This document shows, piece by piece, positions 9,346 through 16,573 of a stretch of DNA of 64,000 nucleotides (position 1 is the first letter of the stretch; each line of letters starts with the position of its first letter). Below the pieces are notes generated by a model. The model did not search any database. It worked only from the letters and a program-made list of their open reading frames with translations, and was not told where the DNA came from. The DNA comes from Alphaproteobacteria bacterium (lineage in GTDB: Bacteria > Pseudomonadota > Alphaproteobacteria > SMXP01): positions 1 through 64,000 of the forward strand of contig JANQPV010000036.1 in the NCBI GenBank assembly GCA_028285305.1, written 5' to 3'. Both the position numbers and the translations under genes were made by a program.

Positions 9346-10050
9346 ATGAATATCCAGGGCAAAAGGGCGATCGTCTTTGGGGGAACATCGGGCATAGGTC
9401 TGGCGACGGCGACCCAGCTGGCGGAGCTGGGCGCAACTGTTACTGCGGTAAGCCGAAACACCGACAAGGCCGGAAGCGTCCACCCATCTATCAGGCTAAA
9501 TTCCTGCAACGTGTTGGATGAAGCTGGTCTCAAAGATCTGTTCCAAGATCATGGCAACATCGATATCCTGATCAGTGCGGCCACAGGCGGTGAACGGGCC
9601 ATCGGCCCGTTCCTTGAGATGGACATGGCAGGTTACCGCGCCTCCTTCGATAAGCTTTGGGGGTATGCGAACGTTGTGCGTTTCGGCAGCGAACATCTTT
9701 CCCCAGACGGGGTCGTGATTCTGGTCAGTGGATCGCCAGCCCGGAGAGCCGGGCCCGGTCAATCCGCTTTGTCATCTGTCGGCGGAGCGGTTGAAAACCT
9801 GATGCGGGCCGTTGCAAAGGAGCTCGCACCGCGCCGCATCAATGTGGTTTCACCCGGTCTCATTGACACACCCATGTTCCCGGTGGAGGGCGAGCAGCGC
9901 GAACAGTTTTTCGCGGGCGCCACCGCGCATCAACTTATTCCGCGCGCGGGCAGTGCGGAGGAAATCGCCCAGGCGATCGTGTCCGTCGTCCAGAATGATT
10001 TTATCACCGGCGCGGTGTTCGATGTGGATGGCGGCGCGCCGCTCTCTTAA
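9346..10050 (+). CDS. Short-chain dehydrogenase/reductase
   Basis: A 234-residue SDR. The start at 9346 (MNIQGKRAIVFGG) has AAAGGA 8 nt upstream and is preferred over the upstream in-frame ATG. The cofactor loop is GGTSGIG. The usual NNAG is replaced by ISAATGGE, and the expected YxxxK is replaced by QSALSSVGGAVENL, in which no Tyr and no Lys are at the catalytic spacing. Loss of Tyr/Lys resembles divergent SDRs with altered or unknown activity. The C-terminus keeps VSPGLIDTPMF and the GAVFDVDGG ending. It lies downstream of an intact SDR and may be cotranscribed. Confidence 0.85.
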   Translation: MNIQGKRAIVFGGTSGIGLATATQLAELGATVTAVSRNTDKAGSVHPSIRLNSCNVLDEAGLKDLFQDHGNIDILISAATGGERAIGPFLEMDMAGYRASFDKLWGYANVVRFGSEHLSPDGVVILVSGSPARRAGPGQSALSSVGGAVENLMRAVAKELAPRRINVVSPGLIDTPMFPVEGEQREQFFAGATAHQLIPRAGSAEEIAQAIVSVVQNDFITGAVFDVDGGAPLS

Positions 10051-10176
10051 CGGGGCGTCTTTGTCGGTTTTCTCGATTCGTTTCCGTCTTCGCTGCGCAT
10101 AGCTGGGTCCCTGTCGCCCCATAGCGCAAGCCCAGACTACGCTCTAAGCTCGACATTGATTTGAACGAGGAGCACC

Positions 10177-10968
10177 ATGACCGAAGACACAAAACCGGCG
10201 GGCCGTGTGACGCACGAGACCCACGGCCACATTCTCAAGATCACCATCGACAATGTAGCGAAACGCAATTCCTTCAGCCCGGAAATGATGCGCGAGCTCT
10301 CCGACGCTCTCACTTTGCTCGACCGGACCCACGATCTATGGGCCGGCGTTCTGTGCGCGGAAGGCGATCACTTTACCGCCGGCCTCGATATGCCGAAATT
10401 CTTCGGCCCCGGCGCGAAGAACGAGCCACTGCCTGAGGACAACATTGATCCCTTTGGGCTGCGCAATCGCTGCCGCAAGCCTATCGTTACCGCGGTCCAG
10501 GGCATTGTCTTCACGGTAGGGATCGAAATCGCGTTGGCAGGTGATATCGTTATCGCCGCCGATGATTGCCGGTTCTGCCAAATGGAGTCGAAGCGCGGCA
10601 TTGCCCCTTTAGGCGGCGCCCACTTCCGCTTCCTCAGCCGCATGGGTTGGGGCGACGCCATGTATCACCTTCTTCTTTGCGATGAATTCAATGCCGAGCG
10701 CGCCTACAAGATCGGCCTCGTTCAAGAGGTCGTCCCCGTGGGAACTCAAACTGAGCGCGCCATGGACGTGGCGAACCTCATCGCTAAGAACGCCCCGCTC
10801 GGCGTCCAGGTGACCATCGAAGGCGGCCGGAAATTTTTGGAAGCAGGCGAACAAGCCGCTATCGACTTCCTCCCCACTATCCGCGAACGTGTTCTGGATA
10901 CGGAAGATGCCAAAGAAGGCATCTTGTCGTTCATTGAGCGGAGAGAGGCCGAGTTTAAGGGTCGGTGA
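10177..10968 (+). CDS. Enoyl-CoA hydratase/isomerase family protein
   Basis: A 263-residue crotonase-fold protein. The first oxyanion segment is CAEGDHFTAGLDMPKF and the second is QGIVFTVGIEIALAGDIVIAA. The following acidic region reads KRGIAPLGGAHFRF, with no Glu at the second catalytic position, so isomerase or another crotonase chemistry is as likely as hydration. ACGAGGA lies a few nt before the ATG. It follows two SDR genes on the same strand with a 126-nt gap and precedes a convergent hypothetical gene. Cytoplasmic acyl-CoA enzyme. Confidence 0.88.
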   Translation: MTEDTKPAGRVTHETHGHILKITIDNVAKRNSFSPEMMRELSDALTLLDRTHDLWAGVLCAEGDHFTAGLDMPKFFGPGAKNEPLPEDNIDPFGLRNRCRKPIVTAVQGIVFTVGIEIALAGDIVIAADDCRFCQMESKRGIAPLGGAHFRFLSRMGWGDAMYHLLLCDEFNAERAYKIGLVQEVVPVGTQTERAMDVANLIAKNAPLGVQVTIEGGRKFLEAGEQAAIDFLPTIRERVLDTEDAKEGILSFIERREAEFKGR

Positions 10969-11033
10969 CGAGAACCATCAATCATGCACAATCCATGGAA
11001 TCCAAGTGTATCACCTGACAAAATACCTCAAGA

Positions 11034-11618
11034 CTAACCGGTTGGCTCAGGTGCCTGAAGCGGGTTTTCGGCGGTCTTTGATAGTTGCAGAGCCAATTCT
11101 TCAACAGAAATGGATTTTCGCCTATTCTGGCCGGGACGAACGAGCCACACAAAAGAGAACGTGGTCGCAAAGGCGAGTCCGACAGCTACGATCATCCCGG
11201 GGTCCGATTCTACCCGTCCCCAGAAGATGAAGGCGAATGCTGCTAGAAGCACAACTCCACAAACTGCATATACACCGATTTCTGACCTTGAGGACAAACC
11301 CAATGCTATATCAGCTCCAGGCCTCACTTTCGCGTATCCCCAGAGAATCTTCGAAACAGCACACGCAAAGTCCGCAAGCTGAGCATCACCTGCACCGAAC
11401 GCACCGAACCTCAATACGTACCTCTTTGATTGCACCCGAACTTGCAACTGCGCGTTGGTGACAAGCGGCAACGGCTCATAAAAAAACCGAGCACTCTCGA
11501 TGTCAGCAAAATTGACGCGTTTGCTCGTAGAGGCCGTAGAAACAATGAAGCCTTCGCCGTCAGTTTCAACAGTCTGCTCGGGCCTTAAGGCAGCCTGTTT
11601 CCAGCGGTAAGTGACCAT
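11034..11618 (-). CDS. Hypothetical two-helix membrane protein
   Basis: Not assigned to a named family. From an internal ATG at 11618 (MVTYRWKQAALRPEQT) it encodes 194 residues; the open frame reaches 11684, so a start 22 codons earlier cannot be excluded. The N-terminal 100 residues look like a small beta-domain of PH-like character (FIVSTASTSKRVNFADIESARFF, then YVLRFGAF). Two hydrophobic helices follow (EIGVYAVCGVVLLAAFAFIFW and MIVAVGLAFATTFSFVWLV), separated by a short loop. The soluble part probably faces the cytoplasm. It is convergent with the enoyl-CoA hydratase and lies close upstream of nothing else; the next gene on the same strand ends 78 nt before it. Confidence 0.6.
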   Translation of the reverse strand: MVTYRWKQAALRPEQTVETDGEGFIVSTASTSKRVNFADIESARFFYEPLPLVTNAQLQVRVQSKRYVLRFGAFGAGDAQLADFACAVSKILWGYAKVRPGADIALGLSSRSEIGVYAVCGVVLLAAFAFIFWGRVESDPGMIVAVGLAFATTFSFVWLVRPGQNRRKSISVEELALQLSKTAENPLQAPEPTG

Positions 11619-11696
11619 CGTTAGTGACCCAGCGAGGATTTCAGACCAACGCTCACAACTTATACGACAAGCGATCGAAGTCAAATACGGGAATAG

Positions 11697-12773
11697 TCAG
11701 CGCCGCGCGGGTGCCAGTTCCCTCGCCTTTTCGGTAACTTGCAAGAACATCGGATCAACTGACCGCTCATGGAAGCCCAGACACGCCTCGGTCAATTTGA
11801 TCACATGGTCATCCCCATGCTGAACAGCGTGGTCGATCAACTCTTCGCGGGACGGTTTCTCACTAGCCGATGCACGATCGACTTCAGGTTTTGTGGAATA
11901 GACCACATGCATCGCTGCACCCGTTTCCCACGCGCGCCTCAAAAGCTTTGCTCTCACGTCTTGGCTCACGATCGGCGCCAAGTTGAGCGCGGCCGCCAAA
12001 GACGTCAGCGCATGGGTAAAGACAATGCCGGTGAGCGGCGTGGTGGCCGACATCAAGAAGAGGTCCGCAAACATCCGCGCCAACTCAAGCGCACGCGCCT
12101 CCTGATCTCCTGACAGATCAATATCGGCGATCTTGCTCGCGAAGCCCTCCGAGTGCGCCACGCTTTCGAGAGCCACTGTGATGGCCCCTCCATTGTTTCT
12201 TTTTGCGTCTGGAACAAGAGAGAGGGAATTGAGCATGTCCCGGGCTAAGTGTGTGCCGGACCCTCCATCCTGCACGAAGCTGGGTTTGTTGAAACAACTC
12301 GCCCAATAGGCAAGCGCCCGGGCGCATTCGTTGAGTCGTTCTGGCGTTTCCCCTCGCTCCAACGCCCGCGTAATATGTCCCACACGAATGATACCATGCG
12401 TGGCATCGGCAACGTATCCCGCTTGCAGCCGCTCAACCCATTTCCCAACAACGGGGCGCCACCCCTCTTCCCAAATAGCCTCCTCGAAGAACCGGACCCA
12501 AGCCGTATAGGCCTTGCGGTAGCCGAGATAGGTCTCCCACTTCTCCGGATTGACGAAGAGTGCTGTTTGCGGCGCATGTGTGAGGTTGGGCAACTCCGTC
12601 TCAAGCCAGGGTCCAATGGCCTCGGCCCGTCCCATGGTCTCCAGCGCCTCCACCACCATGGGCGCATGCAGAGCAAAACCGTTTGTTAAGTAAGGGCCGT
12701 ACTCAGAGAGAACCTCAAGGGCGGAATCATAAGGTGACTGTTCAGCGGTTTTAAGGGCTCCGGCGGTATCCAT
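11697..12773 (-). CDS. Questin oxidase-like family protein (DUF4243)
   Basis: A 358-residue protein. The open frame extends upstream to 13034, but the ATG at 12773 has GGGAGA 7 nt before it and avoids running through the divergent soxR gene. The motifs SEYGPYLTNGFALHAPM and DATHGIIRVGHITRAL, with conserved His residues, are those of the questin oxidase-like family. In fungi the named member opens an anthraquinone ring by a Baeyer-Villiger-type oxidation; bacterial members have no established substrate that I know of. The gene is divergent from soxR, and its promoter carries a MerR-type dyad between -10 and -35 elements 19 bp apart. That makes a redox-cycling or quinone-related role plausible (inference). 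Confidence 0.72.
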   Translation of the reverse strand: MDTAGALKTAEQSPYDSALEVLSEYGPYLTNGFALHAPMVVEALETMGRAEAIGPWLETELPNLTHAPQTALFVNPEKWETYLGYRKAYTAWVRFFEEAIWEEGWRPVVGKWVERLQAGYVADATHGIIRVGHITRALERGETPERLNECARALAYWASCFNKPSFVQDGGSGTHLARDMLNSLSLVPDAKRNNGGAITVALESVAHSEGFASKIADIDLSGDQEARALELARMFADLFLMSATTPLTGIVFTHALTSLAAALNLAPIVSQDVRAKLLRRAWETGAAMHVVYSTKPEVDRASASEKPSREELIDHAVQHGDDHVIKLTEACLGFHERSVDPMFLQVTEKARELAPARR

Positions 12774-12810
12774 GTTATATTCTCCCATCTCTTGCACTCG
12801 GCTGCCAAAG

Positions 12811-12841
12811 AATATACAAGTTAAAGTAAACTTGAGCTCAA
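12811..12841 (-). promoter_or_regulatory. MerR/SoxR-type promoter with 19-bp spacer and dyad operator
   Basis: Read on the minus strand, a -35-like TTGAGC (12841-12836) and a -10-like TATATT (12816-12811) are separated by exactly 19 bp. The spacer holds the perfect dyad CAAGTT-N6-AACTTG (12817-12834). A 19-bp spacer with a central dyad is the hallmark of MerR-family activated promoters, and the half-sites resemble the E. coli SoxR site in the soxS promoter. The promoter points to the questin oxidase-like gene; the dyad also lies 14 nt before the soxR start codon, so it could autoregulate soxR. Confidence 0.7.
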
Positions 12842-12848
12842 GAGAAAA

Positions 12849-13334
12849 ATGAACCGCCCTTCGAGAGACCCCTTCATCAGCATTACCGAGTTCGCGAAAC
12901 GGTCTGGCCTCAAGGCCAGCGCACTCAGATTTTATGAGCAAGAAGGCCTGATTCGCGCGGCCCGCAGCGCCAGCGGCCGCCGTCACTTCGCGAGAAGCGA
13001 CTTGAGGCGCGTCGCCTTCATCCAGGCCGCCCAATCGGTGGGTTTGTCCCTAAACGACATCAAGGACGCCCTTGCATCCCTGCCCAACGGCCGCACACCC
13101 ACAAAGGCGGACTGGCAAAAGCTCTCCAAATCCTGGGTTCCCATGATCGATGCAGAAATCGCAAAACTGGTGCGCCTTCGTGATGCATTGTCCTCATGCA
13201 TCGGCTGTGGTTGTTTATCCTTGAAAGTTTGTGAGCTGTATAACCCCGGCGATACAGCCAGCCGCTTGGGCAAAGGCGCAAGATACTTGAAGGGCGATTC
13301 GGCGGCTAAGGCAATGGAGTCCGAAACGGCTTGA
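12849..13334 (+). CDS. soxR: Redox-sensitive transcriptional activator SoxR
   Basis: A 161-residue MerR-family regulator. The N-terminal winged helix reads ISITEFAKRSGLKASALRFYEQEGL (residues about 10-34), followed by the long dimerisation helix. The [2Fe-2S] cluster motif CIGCGCLSLKVC (about residues 117-128) keeps all four SoxR cysteines with the standard spacing, and the NPGD that normally follows is present. SoxR senses redox-cycling compounds or superoxide by cluster oxidation and activates 19-bp-spaced promoters. Here such a promoter lies immediately upstream and faces the divergent questin oxidase-like gene. The start is an ATG in an A-rich leader without a strong ribosome site. No soxS gene is seen, as is usual outside enteric bacteria. 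Confidence 0.92.
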   Translation: MNRPSRDPFISITEFAKRSGLKASALRFYEQEGLIRAARSASGRRHFARSDLRRVAFIQAAQSVGLSLNDIKDALASLPNGRTPTKADWQKLSKSWVPMIDAEIAKLVRLRDALSSCIGCGCLSLKVCELYNPGDTASRLGKGARYLKGDSAAKAMESETA

Positions 13335-13383
13335 CAGGAAACTCAGTGAGTGACCGCCCAATTTCGCCACAAGGAGCGCGACC

Positions 13384-13674
13384 ATGACCGCCTATATCGT
13401 TCTTGATTTCTCCGTCCACGACTACGACACCTTCATCGAATACGCCAACCGCGTGCCAGCCTTCATGCAAAAGCACGGGGGCCACTACATCGTTCGGGGG
13501 GCGGAGCCGGAAGTGATGGAGGGCAACTGGATGCCGGAGCGGCTCGTGATTATCGAGTTTCCCTCAAGGAAAGACGCGGTCGCGTTCCTGGACGATCCCG
13601 ATTTTCAAGAGCTCAAAGAAATCCGCATAAAGACGACGACCAGCAAGCTGGTTCTTGTGGATGGCGTGGAATGA
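13384..13674 (+). CDS. DUF1330 domain protein
   Basis: A 96-residue DUF1330 protein, which is a dimeric ferredoxin-like alpha/beta barrel. The diagnostic parts are the opening MTAYIVLDFSVHDYDTF, the HGGHYIVRGA segment and ERLVIIEFPSRKDAVAF. No enzymatic function is established for the family. The ATG has AAGGAG 8 nt upstream. It is 49 nt downstream of soxR on the same strand, and its stop overlaps the ATG of the next gene (ATGA), so it is probably cotranscribed and translationally coupled with the UPF0178 gene. Confidence 0.88.
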   Translation: MTAYIVLDFSVHDYDTFIEYANRVPAFMQKHGGHYIVRGAEPEVMEGNWMPERLVIIEFPSRKDAVAFLDDPDFQELKEIRIKTTTSKLVLVDGVE

Positions 13675-14141
13675 ATGACCACCCCTCCAATAACAGCAAA
13701 ATCTACGTCGACGGCGATGCCTGTCCGGTGAAGGACGAAATCAACCGCGTCGCAGAGCGGCACAAAACGCCGGTCGTCATTGTCAGCAACAAGGGGTTCC
13801 GGCCGCGCCCTGGTTCGCTGATCAGCCAAGTTGTCGTGCCCGCGGAACCCGGGGCAGCCGATGACTGGATTGCTGAAGAAATTGATGAAGGCGACATTGC
13901 CATTACGGCGGACATCCCCCTCGCCGCTCGCTGCCTTGAGAAAAACGCCCACGTACTGGCACCCGACGGCCGCCCATTTGCAGACCATAATATCGGCGAA
14001 GCCCTGGCAATGCGCGACCTGAAAAGCCAGTTGCGCGAATCGGGCGACATCCAGGGATATAACCCCTCTTTCACCAAGCAGGACCGCTCTCGATTTCTAC
14101 AGGCCCTGGACGAACTTCTGCGGAAAGCAAAACGTCCGTGA
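13671..14141 (+). CDS. UPF0178 (YaiI/YqxD, DUF188) family protein
   Basis: A 156-residue protein opening with the family signature IYVDGDACPVKDEI and containing DDWIAEEIDEGDIAITADIPLA. The family has a PIN-like/NYN nuclease-type fold with conserved Asp residues, but its role is not established. It overlaps the DUF1330 gene by 4 nt at its start and the methyltransferase gene by 4 nt (GTGA) at its end, so the three genes look like one translationally coupled operon. Cytoplasmic. Confidence 0.9.
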   Translation: MNDHPSNNSKIYVDGDACPVKDEINRVAERHKTPVVIVSNKGFRPRPGSLISQVVVPAEPGAADDWIAEEIDEGDIAITADIPLAARCLEKNAHVLAPDGRPFADHNIGEALAMRDLKSQLRESGDIQGYNPSFTKQDRSRFLQALDELLRKAKRP

Positions 14142-14860
14142 CGGAGCAAGAGACATTTTACGGGGAGGCCCTTGCGTGCATCCACTCCGATGGATTTGAA
14201 GCCTTGGCGCGCGCCGCCGCGGAAGAAGTCTTGGCGCGCCGCCTTCCCTTGGGAAGCGTGGTTCTCGACCTGGGCTGCGGCGCGGGACCTCTCGGCGAAA
14301 TCCTGGCCAAGAAAGGCTTTACAATCTGGGGAGCGGACGTCTCCGAAGAATTCATTGAAAGGGCAAAAGCCCGTGTCCCAGTAGGCACGTTCGTGCAGGG
14401 TTCCGTTCATGACTTGGACTTGCCGGATGCCAACGCAATCTGCGCAATTGGCGAAGTGCTGAATTATGCCATCGAGGGCAACAAAGGCCCCAAATCCCTG
14501 GAAGAGCACATCAACAAGATCCATCAGGCATTGCCTTCCGGCGGCCTCTTTCTCTTTGATTTGTCCGAACCAGGTCGGGCGGCGGGCGGCGTCAGCCGGT
14601 ATACGGAGGGCGACGGATGGGCAGTGGGCATGAGAGCGTCGGAAGAAGGCTCTAACCTCATACGGAAGATCACGACCTATCTGCGGTGGTCCGATAGCAC
14701 GTGGCACCGCTCCGAGGAGACGCACATTCTTCACCTCTTTGATCGCGACCGGGTCATAGAAATTCTAGCCAGGACCGGGTTCGAAGTCTCCACCAGCGAT
14801 GCGTATGGGGTGGTCGAATTACCGCCTCATCACGTCAGATACGACGCCATCAAACGATAA
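14138..14860 (+). CDS. Class I SAM-dependent methyltransferase
   Basis: A 240-residue methyltransferase starting at a GTG that overlaps the preceding stop codon (GTGA). Motif I is VVLDLGCGAGPLGE (about residues 41-54), followed by an acidic Asp at GADVSEEF that would bind the ribose of SAM, and ICAIGEVLNYAIEG is the motif IV region. The substrate is not recognisable; the fold and motifs are those of small-molecule methyltransferases. It is the last gene of the DUF1330-UPF0178-methyltransferase set and is followed by a strong hairpin. Confidence 0.88.
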   Translation: MTEQETFYGEALACIHSDGFEALARAAAEEVLARRLPLGSVVLDLGCGAGPLGEILAKKGFTIWGADVSEEFIERAKARVPVGTFVQGSVHDLDLPDANAICAIGEVLNYAIEGNKGPKSLEEHINKIHQALPSGGLFLFDLSEPGRAAGGVSRYTEGDGWAVGMRASEEGSNLIRKITTYLRWSDSTWHRSEETHILHLFDRDRVIEILARTGFEVSTSDAYGVVELPPHHVRYDAIKR

Positions 14861-14872
14861 ACCGAACAAAAA

Positions 14873-14897
14873 AAGGGAGAGGCTGGGCCTCTCCCTT
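14873..14897. terminator. Intrinsic terminator between convergent methyltransferase and spy-like genes
   Basis: Perfect 11-bp arms AAGGGAGAGGC / GCCTCTCCCTT with a 3-nt loop. A run of A precedes the left arm, which gives a T run on the minus strand, so it should end transcripts of the leftward spy-like gene and may stop the rightward one too. Confidence 0.8.
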
Positions 14898-14997
14898 CGG
14901 CGTTCAATGAAAGATGTGACGACTTACCTGCGTGAGGGGGTTGGGGGGAAAGGCAAGACACGCCGCCCCATCTCCATCGAAACCAGTCTCCTTGGGT

Positions 14998-15489
14998 CTA
15001 TCCTTCTTGTTCTTTGTTCTTATGATGTCTGCGATGATGACGGTGACCGAGATGCTCATCGACTTCCGCCTTTTGCTCCGCATCCAACGTTCCATAAAAC
15101 GTGTCAAACTCTTCCCGGGCGCCTTTAAACTCTTCAAGGCCGACCTCCATCATCCGCTCCATGAAGGCCAAACGCGCTGGCGCGGTCTCTTCAAGCCCTT
15201 TTGCCAATTCGTCCCGGCAGGCGCTTTTCACCGCATCGGATCCTGCTCTTAGTTCGGCCTCAACTTTCTGCCAAGCCGCGGACTGGTCGCTGGTGAGATC
15301 AAGTTCTTTGTTCACCCGTTTGGTGGCTTTGTCGGCCCAGTCCTTGGAGTCGTCATTACACCAACGCTCCACTCGTTCTGATCCGTGCCCTGCTGCCGCG
15401 TGTGCAATGTGCCGCTTTCCATCAAAGGCAACAAACGCGACAGCGACCCCGGCGGTCAATACGCCTAATGTGATAAGTGTACGCCTCAT
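14998..15489 (-). CDS. Spy/CpxP-like periplasmic LTXXQ-type protein
   Basis: A 163-residue exported protein. Residues 1-32 form a signal peptide (RRTLITLGVLTAGVAVAFVAF core, cleavage near HAAAG). The mature part is helical and charged, with LDLTSDQSAAWQKVEAEL in the place of the family's LTxxQ motif, a second LDAEQKAEVDEH copy, and a His-rich C-terminus (HLGHRHHRRHHKNK). Spy and CpxP are periplasmic chaperones or sensors of envelope stress, and the His-rich tail could bind metal (inference). A 31-residue gene lies just upstream on the same strand, and the two-component genes are divergent from it, as in envelope-stress regulons. Confidence 0.78.
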   Translation of the reverse strand: MRRTLITLGVLTAGVAVAFVAFDGKRHIAHAAAGHGSERVERWCNDDSKDWADKATKRVNKELDLTSDQSAAWQKVEAELRAGSDAVKSACRDELAKGLEETAPARLAFMERMMEVGLEEFKGAREEFDTFYGTLDAEQKAEVDEHLGHRHHRRHHKNKEQEG

Positions 15490-15545
15490 GATATTTCTTT
15501 CACTTGTTTATCTCTTCCGCTCGCTTTTATTTGTAGGCGGCAGAC

Positions 15546-15641
15546 TTAAACGATACCTGCGATGCCAAATTGTGCGAACCCGGCAGCAACGCCAACAACG
15601 ATCAACAAGAGAGAAGTACGTTCCAGAGCCTTAAGATACAT
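15546..15641 (-). CDS. 31-residue single-helix membrane microprotein
   Basis: ATG at 15641 is preceded by AGAAAGGA 8 nt upstream, a clear ribosome site, and the frame closes with TAA at 15546. The peptide begins MYLKALERTS and continues LLLIVVGVAAGFAQFGIAGIV, so apart from a charged N-terminal segment it is one transmembrane helix. It resembles no family I know. It lies 56 nt upstream of the spy-like gene on the same strand and directly beside the repeat-rich regulatory region, so it is likely the first gene of that operon and part of the same response (inference). Confidence 0.6.
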   Translation of the reverse strand: MYLKALERTSLLLIVVGVAAGFAQFGIAGIV

Positions 15642-15722
15642 GTCGAAATCCTTTCTGTTTGCGGTCCGTGAGGAGAACAATTTGTTGTGTTCCCGTTAAC
15701 GATTTCGAATATGGAGACCTTA

Positions 15723-15800
15723 TGTAACGCAACCATTTCTTGAAAAGCGCCTTTTGGTTACGCTCTGTAACGCAGCAGCGCTCTGTTACATTTCGTTACG
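15723..15800. promoter_or_regulatory. GTAAC/GTTAC repeat cluster including an RstA-box-like site
   Basis: Five copies of GTAAC or its complement lie within 78 nt: TGTAACGC (15723-15730 and 15766-15773), GGTTACGC (15756-15763), TGTTAC (15784-15789) and CGTTACG (15794-15800). The last two form TACATTTCGTTACG at 15787-15800, which fits the E. coli RstA box (TACATNTNGTTACA, from memory) except for the last base. It lies between the response regulator gene (start 15845) and the divergent microprotein/spy-like genes, so it may control both. Confidence 0.6.
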
Positions 15801-15844
15801 AAAAACTTCTAGCCACGGCCGATTCCCGTCATAATGTCCATTCC

Positions 15845-16573
15845 ATGACACGCACACCGCACATATTGGTGGTCGACGACGACCGCGAAATCAGGGATCT
15901 GGTCGGCCAGTTCCTCAAACGCCACGAAATGCGTGTGGAACTGGCTCAAAACGGCAAAGAAATGTTTGGGCACTTGGAAACAGGGCGTTTCGATCTGATC
16001 GTCCTCGATCTCATGATGCCGGGAGAAGACGGCCTGTCCCTGTGCCGGCGCTTGCGCAGCACGCCGAACCTCTCCCAGGTGCCTGTCATCATGCTCACCG
16101 CCCTTGGTGAGGACACAGACCGGATCATCGGCCTTGAAATGGGCGCCGACGACTATTTGCCGAAACCGTTCAATCCGCGCGAATTGCTGGCGCGTATCAA
16201 AGCGGTCTTGCGACGGGCCGAAGGACCGGGCCCCCAAGAAAACGAAGAAACATCGGGCCACTATGCCTTCGCCGACTGGACCCTCGACACCACGAAACGG
16301 GAGCTGCGCTCCCCAGAGGGTGTGCTCACCACGCTGACGTCTGGTGAATATGATCTGCTGATCGCCTTTCTGGAGCGCCCAAATCGGGTGTTGAATCGGG
16401 ACCAGCTTCTCGACTTAACGCGCGGACGGGACGCAGGCCCCTTTGATCGCTCAGTAGACGTCCAACTGAGCCGTCTCAGAAAAAAGATCGAAGCCGACCC
16501 TAAAGATCCGGCCATCATCAAAACGGTTCGCGGTGGCGGTTATATTCTGGCGGCGGAGGTCACCCGCCCATGA
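15845..16573 (+). CDS. OmpR-family response regulator, RstA-like
   Basis: 242 residues. The frame is open from 15740, but the ATG at 15845 (MTRTPHILVVDDD) matches the family start; it has only a weak ribosome site. The receiver domain (1-120) has the acidic pair DDD, phosphoacceptor Asp55 in LIVLDLMMPGEDG, Thr in MLTALGE and Lys in YLPKPF. Residues about 140-240 are the winged-helix DNA-binding domain (LTSGEYDLLIAFLERP and RSVDVQLSRLRKKI). Its stop overlaps the kinase start (ATGA at 16570). An RstA-box-like sequence sits about 45 nt upstream. The name RstA-like rests on the kinase pair and this site; other OmpR-type subgroups are possible. Confidence 0.9.
   Translation: MTRTPHILVVDDDREIRDLVGQFLKRHEMRVELAQNGKEMFGHLETGRFDLIVLDLMMPGEDGLSLCRRLRSTPNLSQVPVIMLTALGEDTDRIIGLEMGADDYLPKPFNPRELLARIKAVLRRAEGPGPQENEETSGHYAFADWTLDTTKRELRSPEGVLTTLTSGEYDLLIAFLERPNRVLNRDQLLDLTRGRDAGPFDRSVDVQLSRLRKKIEADPKDPAIIKTVRGGGYILAAEVTRP

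Noticed and set aside
12774-13034. Upstream extension of the questin oxidase-like gene
   Set aside because: It would read through the divergent soxR gene, and the ATG at 12773 has a proper ribosome site.
13703-14734. 343-codon minus-strand open frame
   Set aside because: Lies antisense to the UPF0178 and methyltransferase genes, both of which have clear motifs; the product has none.
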